The position numbers and the translations under genes were made by a program. A stretch of 64,000 nucleotides of DNA from Aquatica leii (taxonomy: Eukaryota; Arthropoda; Insecta; Coleoptera; Lampyridae): NCBI GenBank assembly GCA_035610365.1, contig CM069439.1:8308001-8372000 (forward strand). The letters are read 5' to 3'. Under the pieces are notes generated by a model, which saw nothing but the letters and a program-made list of their open reading frames with translations, was not told where the DNA came from and made no database searches. This document shows positions 47,862 through 61,385 of this stretch, one piece after another; the stretch's first letter is position 1, and each line of letters starts with the position of its first letter.

Positions 47862-50800
47862 ATTATCAGCCAAATACAGAAGTCGCCATCATAATAAGTA
47901 TGCGTTATCTGAGTACGAAAGTAACTACATCTTGTAAGTGCGGAATTATCAGTAATGAATAACTGATAATACCCGTAAATATTAATGAATCACTAATTTT
48001 TTTCTTATTGTTGATGTAATTGTCAAATTCTGTCAAAATTGGTGTCGTGTGACTGCCGCCATTAGTGTATACGTTACCTACAACAAAACCTGTGGTTATT
48101 GCTACGCTTACGAACATATGCAACAAGTGGTTATAAAAAATACAGAAATTTAATATTATTTAACTCTTATAATACACTTGAAAAATATTTTTAAAAAAGT
48201 TTTAAAATAATTATTAACAAAACAATTAATTGTATCAACTTGGAAATTTCACTAATAAATAAACGTAATTTATAATTTGTTTTAGTGAGATTCTTATATT
48301 ATCTTATATAACAATTATAACGCAATTTCCATCCACAAAAAGAGTATTATGTCGTATTACGTTTAATTAATTTTTTTAACTCTCACGTTTTTAAAAACTA
48401 TTTTGTTTTATACGAAGAAGCATGCCAAATTCTTCTAATGGCAACGATTTCTATGTTTTGTACTTGCACACACACTAAATCACAGGCTGCCTGTAAGATA
48501 CGTACTTATACAAAAACTTTTGAGATATGACAGTTTAAAACGACTCATTATGCCATATTTGTAATAATTGTCCTTCGTTTAATGAATTTCAAAAATTGTA
48601 ATAGTAGGTTTTATTTAACAATGGTTGTAGTTCTTTTATAGGAGTTTAAGTTTTGGCGACTTTCTTTGTTTAAATTATAAGCGACTTTCGGCTTAAACTG
48701 CGTCGTAATAGAACACCCAGATTTTATAGGATTAGTTCTTGTTTCTCCTTGTGAGCCAAAACAAGGATTTCAACTTAAAACTTAGCCTTTGACGTTTTGC
48801 AAAATATTGCAGTTTGCATCTTCAGAGCGTTAATTGTCATTCAAGTTCGTTATCACTAGTCGCTTGGCATATCAAACCCTAGAAACGTTACCAATTTTCT
48901 TCTCCATGTTTTGTTAGAATCATCCTAAAAAATAAATTAAACGCATTATTTTAACTTACCAAAATGTTAATGTATTAATATTTTACTACGTTAAAGTTTA
49001 TAGTAGTCTTTGAAAAAAGTAAATAATATATTTCGCAAAGACTTCCATCTAAATTCACTAACAACAGATATAATTTCGAGCGTTTTGATCCTTGATAGAA
49101 CCAATCACATAGAAAAACTTGGTTTTAGCTTTAGAAGCGAAGAGAACTAGTAAAGTAGGTGCCTTGCAGAACCACGTGCTTTCATAGCATGTATTGATAT
49201 TTAACTCATCTTATTGGTTTTATAAGAATATCCTACTCGGAACGCTTCCTAACTCAGTTGTGGCAAACTTGTACCAACCAAATTCGAGTGGTTTAGTAGG
49301 TCCATTTGCTCATCCTTTGCGTTCGTAAACTTGCTTAATTTGTGCAGTACATGTAGCAATTTTCCCAAAGTGGCAAACCTATTCTAATCTTCAAATCTGA
49401 CAAGAAAAGTATCACAAACCTTGAATCGTAATTCTCATTAATAGACCATCCCCCTTTTGCATAAAGCAAAGTTAACTATGTTGTTAACTAAATTGTAGCT
49501 ATTGATTTGACAATATCGCCAGCAAATCAATTAATTTTGTACTTGACGACCAATGACGACACGTAACGACATGATCACGCAGTCATATAGTTGACAATGC
49601 TGTATGCAACCGCGCCCATAAAATTTAGTTTTCTGTACAACTCTCTTTTCTGACTAAGGCTGCTCGTACATTAAGAAGTAGTATAGTGCAAACAAGCGTT
49701 TCCAAATATAGACAAAGAATTTTCATTAGGCTTCAATATTATAAGCTTTTTTTTAGAAGTGATCCACGTTTTCTACATACAAATCGCTGAATACTATCTA
49801 ACATTGGCTAACGGTTACAAAAACAAACTAAAACAAAACTAGCTACACTAAAGGTTTATTACAAATAATATTGACAGACGCGTATGGTATACACTTTAAG
49901 TGTAAAAACGAATCTACTTTAGAAAACATTATAATAAATCTTCAATATGTCTGCCTCAACAGAAAACCAAATTCATCACCCGTTGTTGGTTGCACTTACC
50001 ATTACTATTATTATATACACGCACAACATTTGTTTATTATACACTTTAAGTTCGCCAGATTAATATCAAGTTTACGAGCTAGCTAAACTTCTTTTTTTAG
50101 AACACAGTCTTGTTAATGTTGTTTTTAGTAACGTGTTATCTGGTATTTTGCTGACGTGGTTTCTTAGTATGTATTTACAAATTTCATCTGTTTCAGTTGC
50201 ACGTTGTTACTTTGTCGTCTTGTCATATATTTCTTCCCAATAACACCCTTTAGAAACATTCTCTCGCCATATATTCTTTGATATAACAGTATCATCAGCA
50301 TAGCAGACTGTTTTTGATTCATTTATTTCACTGAATATCCGTTACTAGCTACGCCTGTTTTAATCATTTCTTCTATATTTAAACTAAACAGCATTTAACA
50401 ACTATTATTGTATTCATTGCTTTCTTGTCAGTTCTTATTGATGTTGAAAAATTAAGTTATTTTTATCGCAAAAAAAATGTATTCACTTTTATCAAACAAA
50501 AGCATTTATTTAAAAAACCAGAACCAAAACTAAAGGACAGTGTTAAAGGCAAAACACCGAATAAAAACAAAATTTAATAAAACGGGTAAGAAAAAGGTTT
50601 TTCGTGAATGTTGATTACAGCATATACTTCAAGAACTCGAAGAAAACATTACATAGCAAATCGGCTGGCATTATAGTGAGTAGTACATCTAAAGCGTCAA
50701 AAAGCGATTGTGATGAATAGCTTTCATATAAATTTAAAAAAAAGCAAATTTATAACTGTTATCAAAACCTTACAGACACGCCCTGAATTGATCCGTAGTA

Positions 50801-52299
50801 ATGGTAAAAAACAGAAAGATCAAAAACTGCATATGTTAGAATAAAGAATTTCTTACGATTTTGATTCCGAACATGTTTCTTTTCTCAATACTATTATACG
50901 TTGAAAAGTTTACCTTTTTACAACAAAGTATCAGGGTTTGAATTATGAGTATACACACAGTAAGTGTCACGAGCAAATAACAAAACAAATCTTGAGAAGT
51001 AAACTTCTCAATAATAAAAACTTCAATGCTTTTTTGCAAATAATTATTTAAAAAAATAATGAAAAACTTGCAAGAAAAAGCAGAAACACTTTACGGTTGC
51101 GCATATTAGAGAATAGTTCAGCAATGTCGTCTGTCTCTTTAAGCTTTCGTTTAGATACCACTTGAAAGCATTTAGTTTTTAGTAATCAAGTGAACATTTT
51201 TTAAGCCATTTCTTATTTATTAACAAAAATTTACTTAACAAAATTATCCAAAATATTTTTTATAAATGCCTTTAATACAACGAAAAGTGGATACGTATGT
51301 TTTTCATTGAAATTAACTCCATCACACTTACTAAATATACTATTAAATATGATAGAGACAAAGAACTGCTACTAGTTAGTTCTTAGCTTATTTAAACATA
51401 TATGAATTGGTTACAGGTATTTCTTATTTAATCGCGATATTGCGTGCATTGTCTAAATAATGGAAAGTTAACAAATTCTGATACTGGCTAAATATCTAGA
51501 AATTAAATACTCGATATTGATATGTACTTACGTTAGTTTTTTACCGTTATGGTATAGGTTGTTAAATATATAATTTAGCATTTAAACTGTATATTTTATA
51601 AAGAACAATAACATTCTAAAAATTTAGAATCTGACGTAGAATAAATACCGTTTAACAATAAATCGGCGAATACATTTAAACACTTAACAATAACCAAAAA
51701 CAAGAATTATAACAAATATCGGTCAAAATACGAAACTCTTTAAGAACAACTACCATAGTATGTTTTATAATTGTTCTTTAAAAGATATTTTTGAAGCGCG
51801 ATCTTACAGGTGCGCACGTTTAATAACTAATCATAATGGTTTGCATGCCAAAAGCAACTATTACACCGTCAAAACTTTAGAAAGACGCATGTGCGGTAAT
51901 TATCGATTTCGGTTTTTGCCTGGTTAGATGCCAAAAACAAGACAAACAAATGTTTTGTAAGAAAAATTAAGTTACAATAAAGTAAAAGCATTTTAACCTA
52001 ACTACCGGTGATAATTAAAAGTGATCTGTACATAATGTACCAAAACCCGGTGCGCGTATAAAATCAATATTATTTTCTGTAAGTACATCGCTGTTAACAA
52101 TTAAGCCTGTATTTTGCATTCCTTTTTAATAGGTTGTTGTTTCTATAAAATTTTGTTTTAAGTAATAGAACGTACCGAATAAAAGAAAATCATTAATGAT
52201 TGATTGATCAAAAAAGATTACAAAAAAAAAATTATTTCAAAGCACAAATTTATGTATACATACTTGAGAAATTCATAATTTGATGCTTTCTTCGTGAAG
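47862..52299. other. Intergenic, one hammerhead-like motif
   Basis: A 73-codon minus-strand open stretch (48126-47905) with a hydrophobic start (FVSVAITTGFVVGNVYTNGG) lies just upstream of the CUPID gene. It is too short to call. Nothing else coding was supported. Confidence 0.4.
48791..48825 (-). ncRNA. Hammerhead-like motif, isolated
   Basis: The minus strand reads CTGAAGA (48825-48819), TGCAAA (48818-48813), loop, TTTGCA (48803-48798), AAACGTC. A perfect 6-bp stem sits between a good 5' core and ACGTC. The G of the GAA box is replaced, so this is probably a relic of a Penelope-type end. Confidence 0.3.
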
Positions 52300-55200
52300 A
52301 AACCATTTGAACTAACCGTAATCCTATATGGGAAGCACGCTTTATATAGGTTGCGTTTGTCCGGGACCAAAGTTATTTTACGCGCATGTGGCAAAAAGTT
52401 TACTTTTTCAAAAAAGAAAATAAATTTTGCTTTAAATCTAAATAAATCTCAATTATGATCCAATTACTTGTAAAATTAGTGTCAAAACGCTTGGTTTCTC
52501 TTAAAAAGTAGGCACACTTGATCGGCACTTACTTAGTTACGCTAAAAACAATAATTTTTATATTATTCCATAAAATAAAAAAAGTAATTATAAATCAATA
52601 TATAAACGCACAGCGCGAGGGTTGTTATAGCAACTTATTTATAGAATCAGCTAGTTGGTAGAAGTTGGATGCATAGATATCGCTAGGCAACTATCGTTTT
52701 TTTAGTCGCTCATTGTGTCTAACAAAACCAGTAAAAATTAACAAATATAATTTGTATTAAGAAATAATGATTTTATAAAAAAAAAACCAAGCTTATTGTT
52801 AAAGAGTTCTTATTTGTACCAACTAGAACACGAACAAAGTTTTCTTTGGCTAAATGAGTATAATCTATAGAGCAACAGTAGTTTTTGGAAACTTTAGTAA
52901 GATAAGTATTTCGTCTTAATTTGTTAACTTTTTATAAATCAAGACAAAACAAAAAATTATAAAATTAAAATATATTACAGAATACAGACGTATGTCTGTA
53001 GTATTGCGTACGTACAAAAGCTCAAAAACAAATATTTAATTAACTTCGTAATACGACAATGCAAATATGTAATGTATAGTGCATAGCAACTAATCCACAA
53101 TACTATGACATTATAAGTTTGCCTATATCTGCAGTAATTAAATACCCTTAATCAAAATTACATTTCTCGTTGCAATATTCAATTTTAATTTAAATTATTG
53201 AACGTATGTTGTACTACAAACTAATTATTATTTTAATGAACAAATACTGTTAAAACCTTTATATATCAAAATAGTAGATTATTTGGAAAAAAGTTTTATT
53301 ATAACCAATTTAAAAAATCTACAGAGTTGAGTTCAAGTTCTAATACAAACACTCGTAAATAGTATCGAAAAATTATTAAAAAGTTACACACATTTTTTTA
53401 ACATTAAAATTAGAGTGCAGTAGCGCGTAAATTATTCGGGTTAATTGTTGTCTGATGTACTCCGAATATGTGCACAAGAAACCAAATAATTACAATTTCA
53501 TTACACAAAAATAATGTAGGTATGCATATGTGTACGTACATACAAAGATATATTTATTTTACAATGTAGTATAATGTGAATGTTACCTGCGTATACACGA
53601 TAATAGAAAAAGTTGTTTAGGTCATAAGTAACGTTTTTATTTATTATAACTTCTAGTTTCCGATATATATTTAAAAAAAGGATTTTTGTTTTATCTCATT
53701 ATACAATTCATTTAAAAAAATATTAAAGAATTCAAAACCACATTTAACCTGTTAATTTTGGCGATGTAGAAAACGTTATCCTAAAATTTTAGTTCCGAAG
53801 TTGTGTCTCCGAAAAACCATTAATTTGAGACGTTTCAAAGAAAAAACAATTGACAAAACAACACTTTACACAATATAATAGAAACATAAATAAAATGATA
53901 ATAAGATAGATACGATAAAATATTCTTGAAGACAAAAAAAAAGAAATTTAAAAAGAAATTAGTAAAGAGTAGACCTTAATTGAAAAAGTATAAAAAAATT
54001 ATTAAAAAGAGAAAAAACCGTGAAAACAAAATATAGATAGAAATTACCATATATTTCAAAAAATGTATATATGTATAAAAAAAATAAAGAAATACGTAAA
54101 CGAGATTGAGAACAGCTTATACTTAGAAATTATAGTCACTGATTTATCAATTTTTAATCAAATTAAAATAAATGGTAGATTAAAAACGGCTATCCATTTT
54201 GTTTAAAATTATTGTAATTTTTGTATTTACTTGTATGTAACAAAAAAGTTTGAAGTTCGCTATAAAATTCTTTGCTAAAAACTTAGTTAAGTCTGCAGAC
54301 TAGTGTTATTTTTCTGCTTCTTGTTAAAGCTTAAGATTTGAGTAAAATAATTATAAATGAATCACGCTGAAGCGTGAACAAAGAATACAACTTTACAGAA
54401 GTGCTTGTTGTACTATTAATATTTTTCTGTTTTAGAGAATGTGCCGAATTTGCTTGCAATGCTTGTGATGCTTGAATTGCAAATCTAAACATGAAACAAC
54501 TCACCATAGAACATTCGAAGACTGTAAAGTTTCAACGTTAGAAGATCTGCTTTATGGTCATAGTTGGACAGGTGAAAAAAATGATGATGACAACGCTGTT
54601 AATAAAAACTATGAATCACCTATAACCAATTAGTTCTACAAAAGTATTCTTATTTTTGGTGACAAATTTTGTACCACCCAAAATGTGCATTATTCTACTA
54701 GTCTCCCATACAAAAAAATGATATTAAAGAGTTCAAAAAAAAATACTGAAATTTTAACACCAGTTGAGTATTACAATATATTAAAGAAAAGTCATATTGA
54801 ATCAATTAAACGTCATGACACGTCGATTTCTTCTTATTGAACAAATGGTATTAAAGCAAATATAAAATCTATGTATCAAGAGGATACAAATATGGGTAAG
54901 TTTTTTTTTAGAAAATTTCACACAAATAAATTTTTTTAGCAAATTCAAAAAACCCTACAACATTAAGTAGTTAAAACAATTTGATTTAATGTTGAATAAA
55001 TTGTAGTTATGTTGTTGTATTCTAGTGCGCTGATATATGAAGACTGCAATGTACCATGAGAAAGTGCGTTAGCGACACTAAATCTAAAGTAGAAATAAAC
55101 CACGTTTACAGAATTTGAAAATTCTTCTGAGAATGAGCTGTATTCGATAACTAAAAAAGTGTACATTTACAAAGCCTAACAACTTAAGAGGTAAGAACAG

Positions 55201-55347
55201 CTTTTTTAAATAAAAGAGAAACGAAGATATTTTCTTGTAAAGTTTGAGCATTTTTTGTAAAACTGTTTTAATTCAATTTATATTCTTTTTAATCTGTAGA
55301 TTTGTATGTTAGCATCTTTCTCGAAAATTGTAATATCTTCTTTCCTA
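52300..55347. repeat. 3-kb tandem array, unit 1
   Basis: GTTTGTCCGGGACC occurs at 52355, 55379 and 58431, marking units of 3,024 and 3,052 bp. The left limit is approximate. Each unit starts with a GC-containing block (TATATAGGTTACGTTTGTCC), then about 2 kb of AT-rich sequence, then exon-like segments. Confidence 0.85.
54434..55190 (+). pseudogene. Exon-like segments of array unit 1, unknown protein
   Basis: Segment a follows TTTTCTGTTTTAG and encodes KSKHETTHHRTFEDCKVSTL and EDLLYGHSWTGEKNDDDNAV. Segment b ends at 54895 with NGIKANIKSMYQEDTNM before GTAAGT. Segment c is 55026-55190, between TATTCTAG and GTAAGA, and encodes ALIYEDCNVP and FTEFENSSENELYS. Stops and shifts are frequent. The frames of b and c do not join as they stand. 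I do not recognise the protein. The splice signals are kept in all three copies. Confidence 0.4.
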
Positions 55348-58300
55348 TCCGGTTTGGAAGGACGCGTATATAGGTTACGTTTGTCCGGGACCGACGTTAT
55401 TTCACGCGCATGTTGCAAATAGTTTACTTTTTCAAAAAAGAAAATAAATTTTGCTTTATATCTAAATAAATCTCAATTATGATCAAATTACTTGTAAAAT
55501 TAGTGTCAAAACGCTTGGTTTTTCTTACAAAATAGGCACACTTGATCAGCACTTACTTAGTTACGCTAATAACAGTAATTTTTATATTATTCCGTAAAAT
55601 AAAAAAAATAATATTAAATCAATATATAAAAGCACAGAGCAAGGGTTGTTATAGCAACTTATTTATAGAATCAGCTAGTCTCTGGAAACAAGTTGAATGC
55701 ATAGATATCGCTAGGCAACTATCGTTTTTCTAGTCGCCCATTGTATCTGACAAAACCAGTAAAAATAAACAAAAATAATTTGTATTAAGAGATAATGGTT
55801 TTATAACAACACAAAGCTTATTGTTAAAGGGTTCTTATTTATACCAACTAGAACAAAAACAAAGTTTTCTTTAGCTAAATGAGTAAAATCTATAGAGCAA
55901 CAGTAGCTTTTGGGGCTTTAGTAAGATTTGTATTTCGTCTTAATTTGTTACTGTTTTTACAAATTAAGACTTTAAAACAAGAAATTATAAAATTAATATA
56001 TAGTATTATTACCGATTACATAATAGGTATGTCTATAGTATTTTGTACGTACAAAACCTCAAAAAGAAATAATTAATTAACTTCATAATACGGTAATGCA
56101 AACATGTAGCGTATAGTGCACAAAGTGCATAGCAACTAATCCATAATACCATGACATTATAAGTTTGCCTATATCTGCAATAATTAAATACCCTTAATCA
56201 AAATTACATTTCTCGTTGCAATATTCAATTTTAATTTAAATTATTGAACGTATGTTCTACTACAAACTAATTATTATTTTAATGAACAAATACTGTTAAA
56301 ACCTTTATATATCAAAATAGTAGATTATTTGGAAAAAAGATTTATCACAACCAATTTAAAAAATCTACAGAGTTGAGTTCAAGTTCTAATACAAACACTC
56401 GTAAATAGTATCGAAAAATTATTAAAAAGTTACACACATTTTTTTAACATTAAAATTAGAGTGCAGTAGCGCGTAAATTATTCGGGTTAATTGTTGTCTG
56501 ATGTACTCCGAATATGTGCACAAGAAACCAAATAATTACAATTTCATTACACAAAAATAATGTAGGTATGCATATGTGTACGTACATACAAAGATATATT
56601 TATTTTACAATGTAGTATAATGTGAATGTTACCTGCGTATACACGATAATAGAAAAAGTTGTTTAGGTCATAAGTAACGTTTTTATTTATTATAACTTCT
56701 AGTTTCCGATATATATTTAAAAAAAGGATTTTTGTTTTATCTCATTATACAATTCATTTAAAAAAATATTAAAGAATTCAAAACCACATTTAACCTGTTA
56801 ATTTTGGCGATGTAGAAAACATTATCCTAAAATTTTAGTTCCGACATTTTGTCTCCGAGAAAGCATAAACTTAAGAGAAGTTTTGCGTACAAAAACTTAA
56901 CAAAAAAAAAAACAGTTTACACAGGATATAATTGAAACATAAATAAAATGATAATAAGATAGATAAGAAATTTATAGCTAAAAATGGAAAAATCATTATC
57001 TAAATAACATAAAATATTCTTGAAAACAAAAAAAAAGAAATTTAAAAAGAAATTAGTAAAGAGCAAGAAAAAATAAATACAGAGCACCATTATAAACCTT
57101 AATTAGAATAGTATAAAAAAATTATTAAAAAGAGAAAATACCGTGAAAACAAAATATAGATAGAAATTACCATATATTTCAAAAAATGTATATATGTATA
57201 AAAAAATAAAGAAATACGTAAACGAGATTGAGAACAGCTCATACTTAGAAATTATAGTCACTGATTTATCAATTTTTAATGAAATTAAAATAAATGGTAG
57301 ATTAAAAACGGTTATCCATTTTATTTAAAATTATTGTAATTTTTGTATTTACTTGTATGTAACAAAAAAGTTTGAAGTTCGCTATAAAATTCTTTGCTAA
57401 AAACTTAGTTAAGTCTGCAGACTAGTGTTATTTTTCTGCTTCTTGTTAAAGCTTAAGCTTTGAGTAAAATAATTATAAATGAATGACGCCGAAGCGTGAA
57501 CAAAGAAGACAACTTTACAAAAGTGCTTGTTATACTATTAATATTTTTCTGTTTTAGAGAATGTGCCGAATTTGCTTGCAATGCTTGTGATGCTTGAATT
57601 GCAAATCTAAATATGAAACAACTCACCATAGAACATTTGAAGACTGTATGAATCACCTGTAACCAATTAGTTCCACAAAAGTATTCTTATTTCTGGTAAC
57701 AAATTTTGTACAACCCAAAATGTGCATGTTTCTACTAGACTCCCTTGCAATGAACATGATATTGAAGAGTTCAAAAAACAAAATACTGGAAATCATTACA
57801 CTAATTGAGTATTACAATATATTAGAGAAAAATCATATTGAAACAATTAAATGTCATTACACGTCGATTTCTTTTTATTGGACAAATGGCATCAAAGCAA
57901 ATATAAAATACATGTATCAAGACGATAGAAATATGGGTAAGTTTTTTTTTAGAAATTTCACACAAATAAATTTTTTTAGCAAATTCAAAAACCCTACAAC
58001 ATTAAGTAGTTAAATAATTTGATTTAATGTTGAATAAATTGTAGTTATGTTGTTGTGTTGTAGTGCGCTGATATATGAAGACTGCAATGTACCATGAGAA
58101 AGCGACACTAAATTTAAAGTAGATATAAATTACGTTTACAGAATTTAAAAATTCTTCTGAGAATGAGCTGTATTCGACAACTAAGTACAAAAACGAATGC
58201 AATGTAACAGTGACAAAACAGTGTACATTTCCAAAGCCTAACAACAACTTAAGAGGTAAGAACAGTTTTTTTTAAATAAAAGAGAAACGAAAAGTTTGAG

Positions 58301-58395
58301 CATTCTTTGAAAAACTGTTTTAATTTAATTTATATTCTTTTTAATCTGAAGATTTGTACGTTAGTACCTTTCTCCAAAATTGTAATAACTTCTTT
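55348..58395. repeat. 3-kb tandem array, unit 2
   Basis: It starts near TTTCCTATCCGGTTTGGAAG and matches unit 1 along its length, with a tract (56349-56820) that reads identical to 53303-53774. Confidence 0.85.
57555..58255 (+). pseudogene. Exon-like segments of array unit 2
   Basis: Segment a is shortened by a deletion (GACTG joins TATGAATCACC). Segment b is open for 72 codons up to its donor at 57936: KNKILEIITLIEYYNILEKN and HYTSISFYWTNGIKANIKYM. Segment c (58064-58255) encodes FTEFKNSSENELYSTTKYKN and ECNVTVTKQCTFPKPNNNLR, with paired Cys as in a secreted domain. Unknown family. Confidence 0.4.
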
Positions 58396-61385
58396 CCTAT
58401 CCGGTTTGAAAGCACCCGTATATAGGTTACGTTTGTCCGGGACCAACGTTATTCCACGCGCATGTGGCAAATAGTTTACTTTTTCAAAAAAGAAAATAAA
58501 TTTTGCTTTATATCTAAATAAATCTCAATTATAATCAAAGTACTTGTAAAATTAGTGTCAAAACGCTTGGTTTTTCTCAGAAAGTAGGCACAGTTGATCA
58601 GCACTTACTTAGTTACGCTAAAACAGTAATTTTTATATTATTCCGTAAAATAAAAAAAGTAATTATAAATCAATATATAAAAGTACAGAGCGAGGTTGTT
58701 ATAGCAACTTATTTATAGAATCAGCAAGTTACTGGAGACAGGTTGGATGCATAGATACCGCCAGGTAACTATCGTTTTTTTAGTCGTTTATTGTATCTGA
58801 CAGAACCAGTAATGAACATAAATAATTTGTATTAACAAATAATGATTATATAAAAAAACAAAGCTTATCGTTAAAAAGTTCTTATTTGTACCAACTAGAA
58901 CAAGAACAAAGTTTTCTTTAGCTAAATGAGTAAAATCTATAGAGCAACAGTAGCTTCTGGGAACTTTAGTAAGATTTGTATTTCGTCTTAATTTGTTAAC
59001 TTTTTACAAATTAAGACTTTAAAACAAGAAATTATAAAATGAATATATAGTATTATTACAGAATACATAATGGGTATGTCTGTACGTACAAAACCTCAAA
59101 AAGTAATAATTAACTTCATAATACGTTAATGCAATTATGTAACGTATAGTGCACAAAGTGCATAGCAACTAATCCATAATACCATGACATTATAAGTTTG
59201 CCTATATCTGCAATAATTAAATACCCTTAATCAAAATTACATTTCTCGTTGCAATATTCAATTTTAATTTAAATTATTGAACGTATGTTCTACTACAAAC
59301 TAATTATTATTTTAATGAACAAATACTATTAAAACATTTATATATATTAAAATAGATTATTTGGAAAAAAGTTTATTGTCAAAACCAATTTAAAAAATCT
59401 ACAGAGTCGAGTTCAAGTTTTTTTACAAACACCCGTAAATAGTATCGAAAAGTTATTAAAAAGTTACAAAATTTTTTTTTGAAATTAAAATTACAGTGTA
59501 GTAGCGCAATTATTCAGGTTAATTGTTGTCTGATGTACTCCGAATATGCACAAGAAACCAAAACATTACAATTTCATTACACAAAAATAATGTAAGTATA
59601 CATTTGTGTACGTACATACAAATATATATTTATTGTACAATGTAATAAAATGTGAATGTTACCTACGTATACACGATAGTCGAAAAAGTTGTTTAGGTCA
59701 TAAGTCACGTTTTTATTTATTATAATTTCTGGTTTCCGATATATATTTAAAAAAAAGATGTTTGTTTTACCTCATAAAACTCATTAAAAAAAAATTAAAG
59801 GATTGAAAACCACATCTACCCTGTTAATTTTGGCGATGTAGAAAACGTTATCCTAAAATTTTAGTTCCGACATTTTGTCTCCGAGAAACCATAAACTTAA
59901 GAGAAGTTTTGCAGAAAAAAAATTGACAAAAACAACGGTTTACCCAGGATATAATTGAAACATAAATAAAATAATAATAAGATAGATAAGAAATTTGTAG
60001 CTAAAAATAAAAAAATCATTATCTAAATAACATAAAATATTCTTGAAGACAAAAAAAAGAAATTTAAAAAGAAATTAGTAAAGAGCAAGAAAAAATAAAT
60101 ACAGAGCACCATCATTATAGACCTTAATTGGAAAAGTAAAAAAAACGAGATTGAGAACAGCTCATACTTAGAAATTATAGTCACTGATTTATCAATTTTT
60201 AATCAAATTAAAATAAATGGTAGATTAAAAACGGTTATCCATTTTGTTTAAAATCATTGTAATTGTTGTATTTACTTGTATGTAACAAAAAAAGTTTGAA
60301 GTTCGCTATAAAATTCTTTGCTAAAAACTTAGTTAAGTCTGCAGACTATTGTTATTTTTCTGCTTCTTGTTAAAGCTTAAGCTTTGAGTAAAATAATTAT
60401 AAATGAATGACGCCGAAGCGTGAACAAAGAAGACAACTTTACAAAAGTGCTTGTTATACTATTCATATTTTTCTGTTATAGAGAATGTGCCGAATTTGCT
60501 TGCATCTAAATATGAAACAAGTCACCATAGAACACTGTAAAGTTTCAACGTTAGAAGATCTGCTTTATGGTAATAGTTGGACAGGTGAAAAAAATGATGA
60601 TGACAACGCTGTTAAGAAAAACTATGAATCATCTGTAACCAATTAGTTCCGCAAAAGTATTCTTATTTCTGGTAACAAATTTTGTATAACCCAAAATGTG
60701 TATTATTCTACTAGACTCCCATGCAAAAAAATGATATTGAAGAGTTGAAAAAAAAATACTGAAAATCATTACACCAATTGAGTATTACAATATAGTAGAG
60801 AAAAGTCATATTGAAACAATTAAATGTCATTACACGTCGACTTCTTTTTATTGGACAAATGGTATTAAAGCAAATATAAAATATATGTATCAAGAGGATA
60901 CAAATATGGGTAAGTCTTTTTTTTAGAAATTTAACACAAAAAATTTTTTTTAGCAAATTCAAAAAAATCCTACAAACAATTTGATTTAATCTTGAGTATA
61001 TTCAAGTTATGTTATTGTATTGTAGTGCGCTGATATATCAAGACCTCAATGTACCATGGGAATGTGCGTTAGCGACACTAAATTTAAAGTAGATATAAAC
61101 CACGTTTACAGAATTTAAAAATTCTTCTGAGAATGGGCTGTATTCGACAACTAAGTACAAAAACGAATGCAATGTAACAGTGACAAAAAAGTGTACATTT
61201 AGAAAGCCTAACAACAACTTAAGAGGTAAGACCAGTTTTTTAAAACAAAAGAGAAACGAAGATATTTTCTTGTATAGTTTGAGCATTCTTTAGAAAACTG
61301 TTTTAATTTAATTTATTCTTTTTAATCTGAAGATTTGTACGTTAGTATCTTTCTCCAAAATTGTAATAACTTCTTTCTTAAAATT
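58396..61385. repeat. 3-kb tandem array, unit 3
   Basis: It starts near TTTCCTATCCGGTTTGAAAG. It is more diverged from units 1 and 2 than they are from each other over 59,200-59,870. Confidence 0.85.
60478..61225 (+). pseudogene. Exon-like segments of array unit 3
   Basis: Segment a encodes EHCKVSTLEDLLYGNSWTGE and KNDDDNAVKKNYES. Segment b ends at 60909 and encodes IETIKCHYTSTSFYWTNGIK. Segment c (61026-61225) encodes ALIYQDLNVPWECALATLNL, which suggests that the stop after NVP in units 1 and 2 was once Trp, and ends CTFRKPNNNLR. It has internal stops, so it is also dead. Confidence 0.4.

Noticed and set aside
47905-48126. 73-codon minus-strand frame as an upstream exon of the CUPID gene
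   Set aside because: Its frame ends in a stop before the donor at 47857 and does not join the next exon in phase.
54963-55166. Minus-strand frames in the array (54963-55166, 58002-58247, 61038-61286) that resemble each other
   Set aside because: Their mutual similarity follows from the tandem repeat, and they are antisense to exon-like segment c, which has splice signals on the plus strand.
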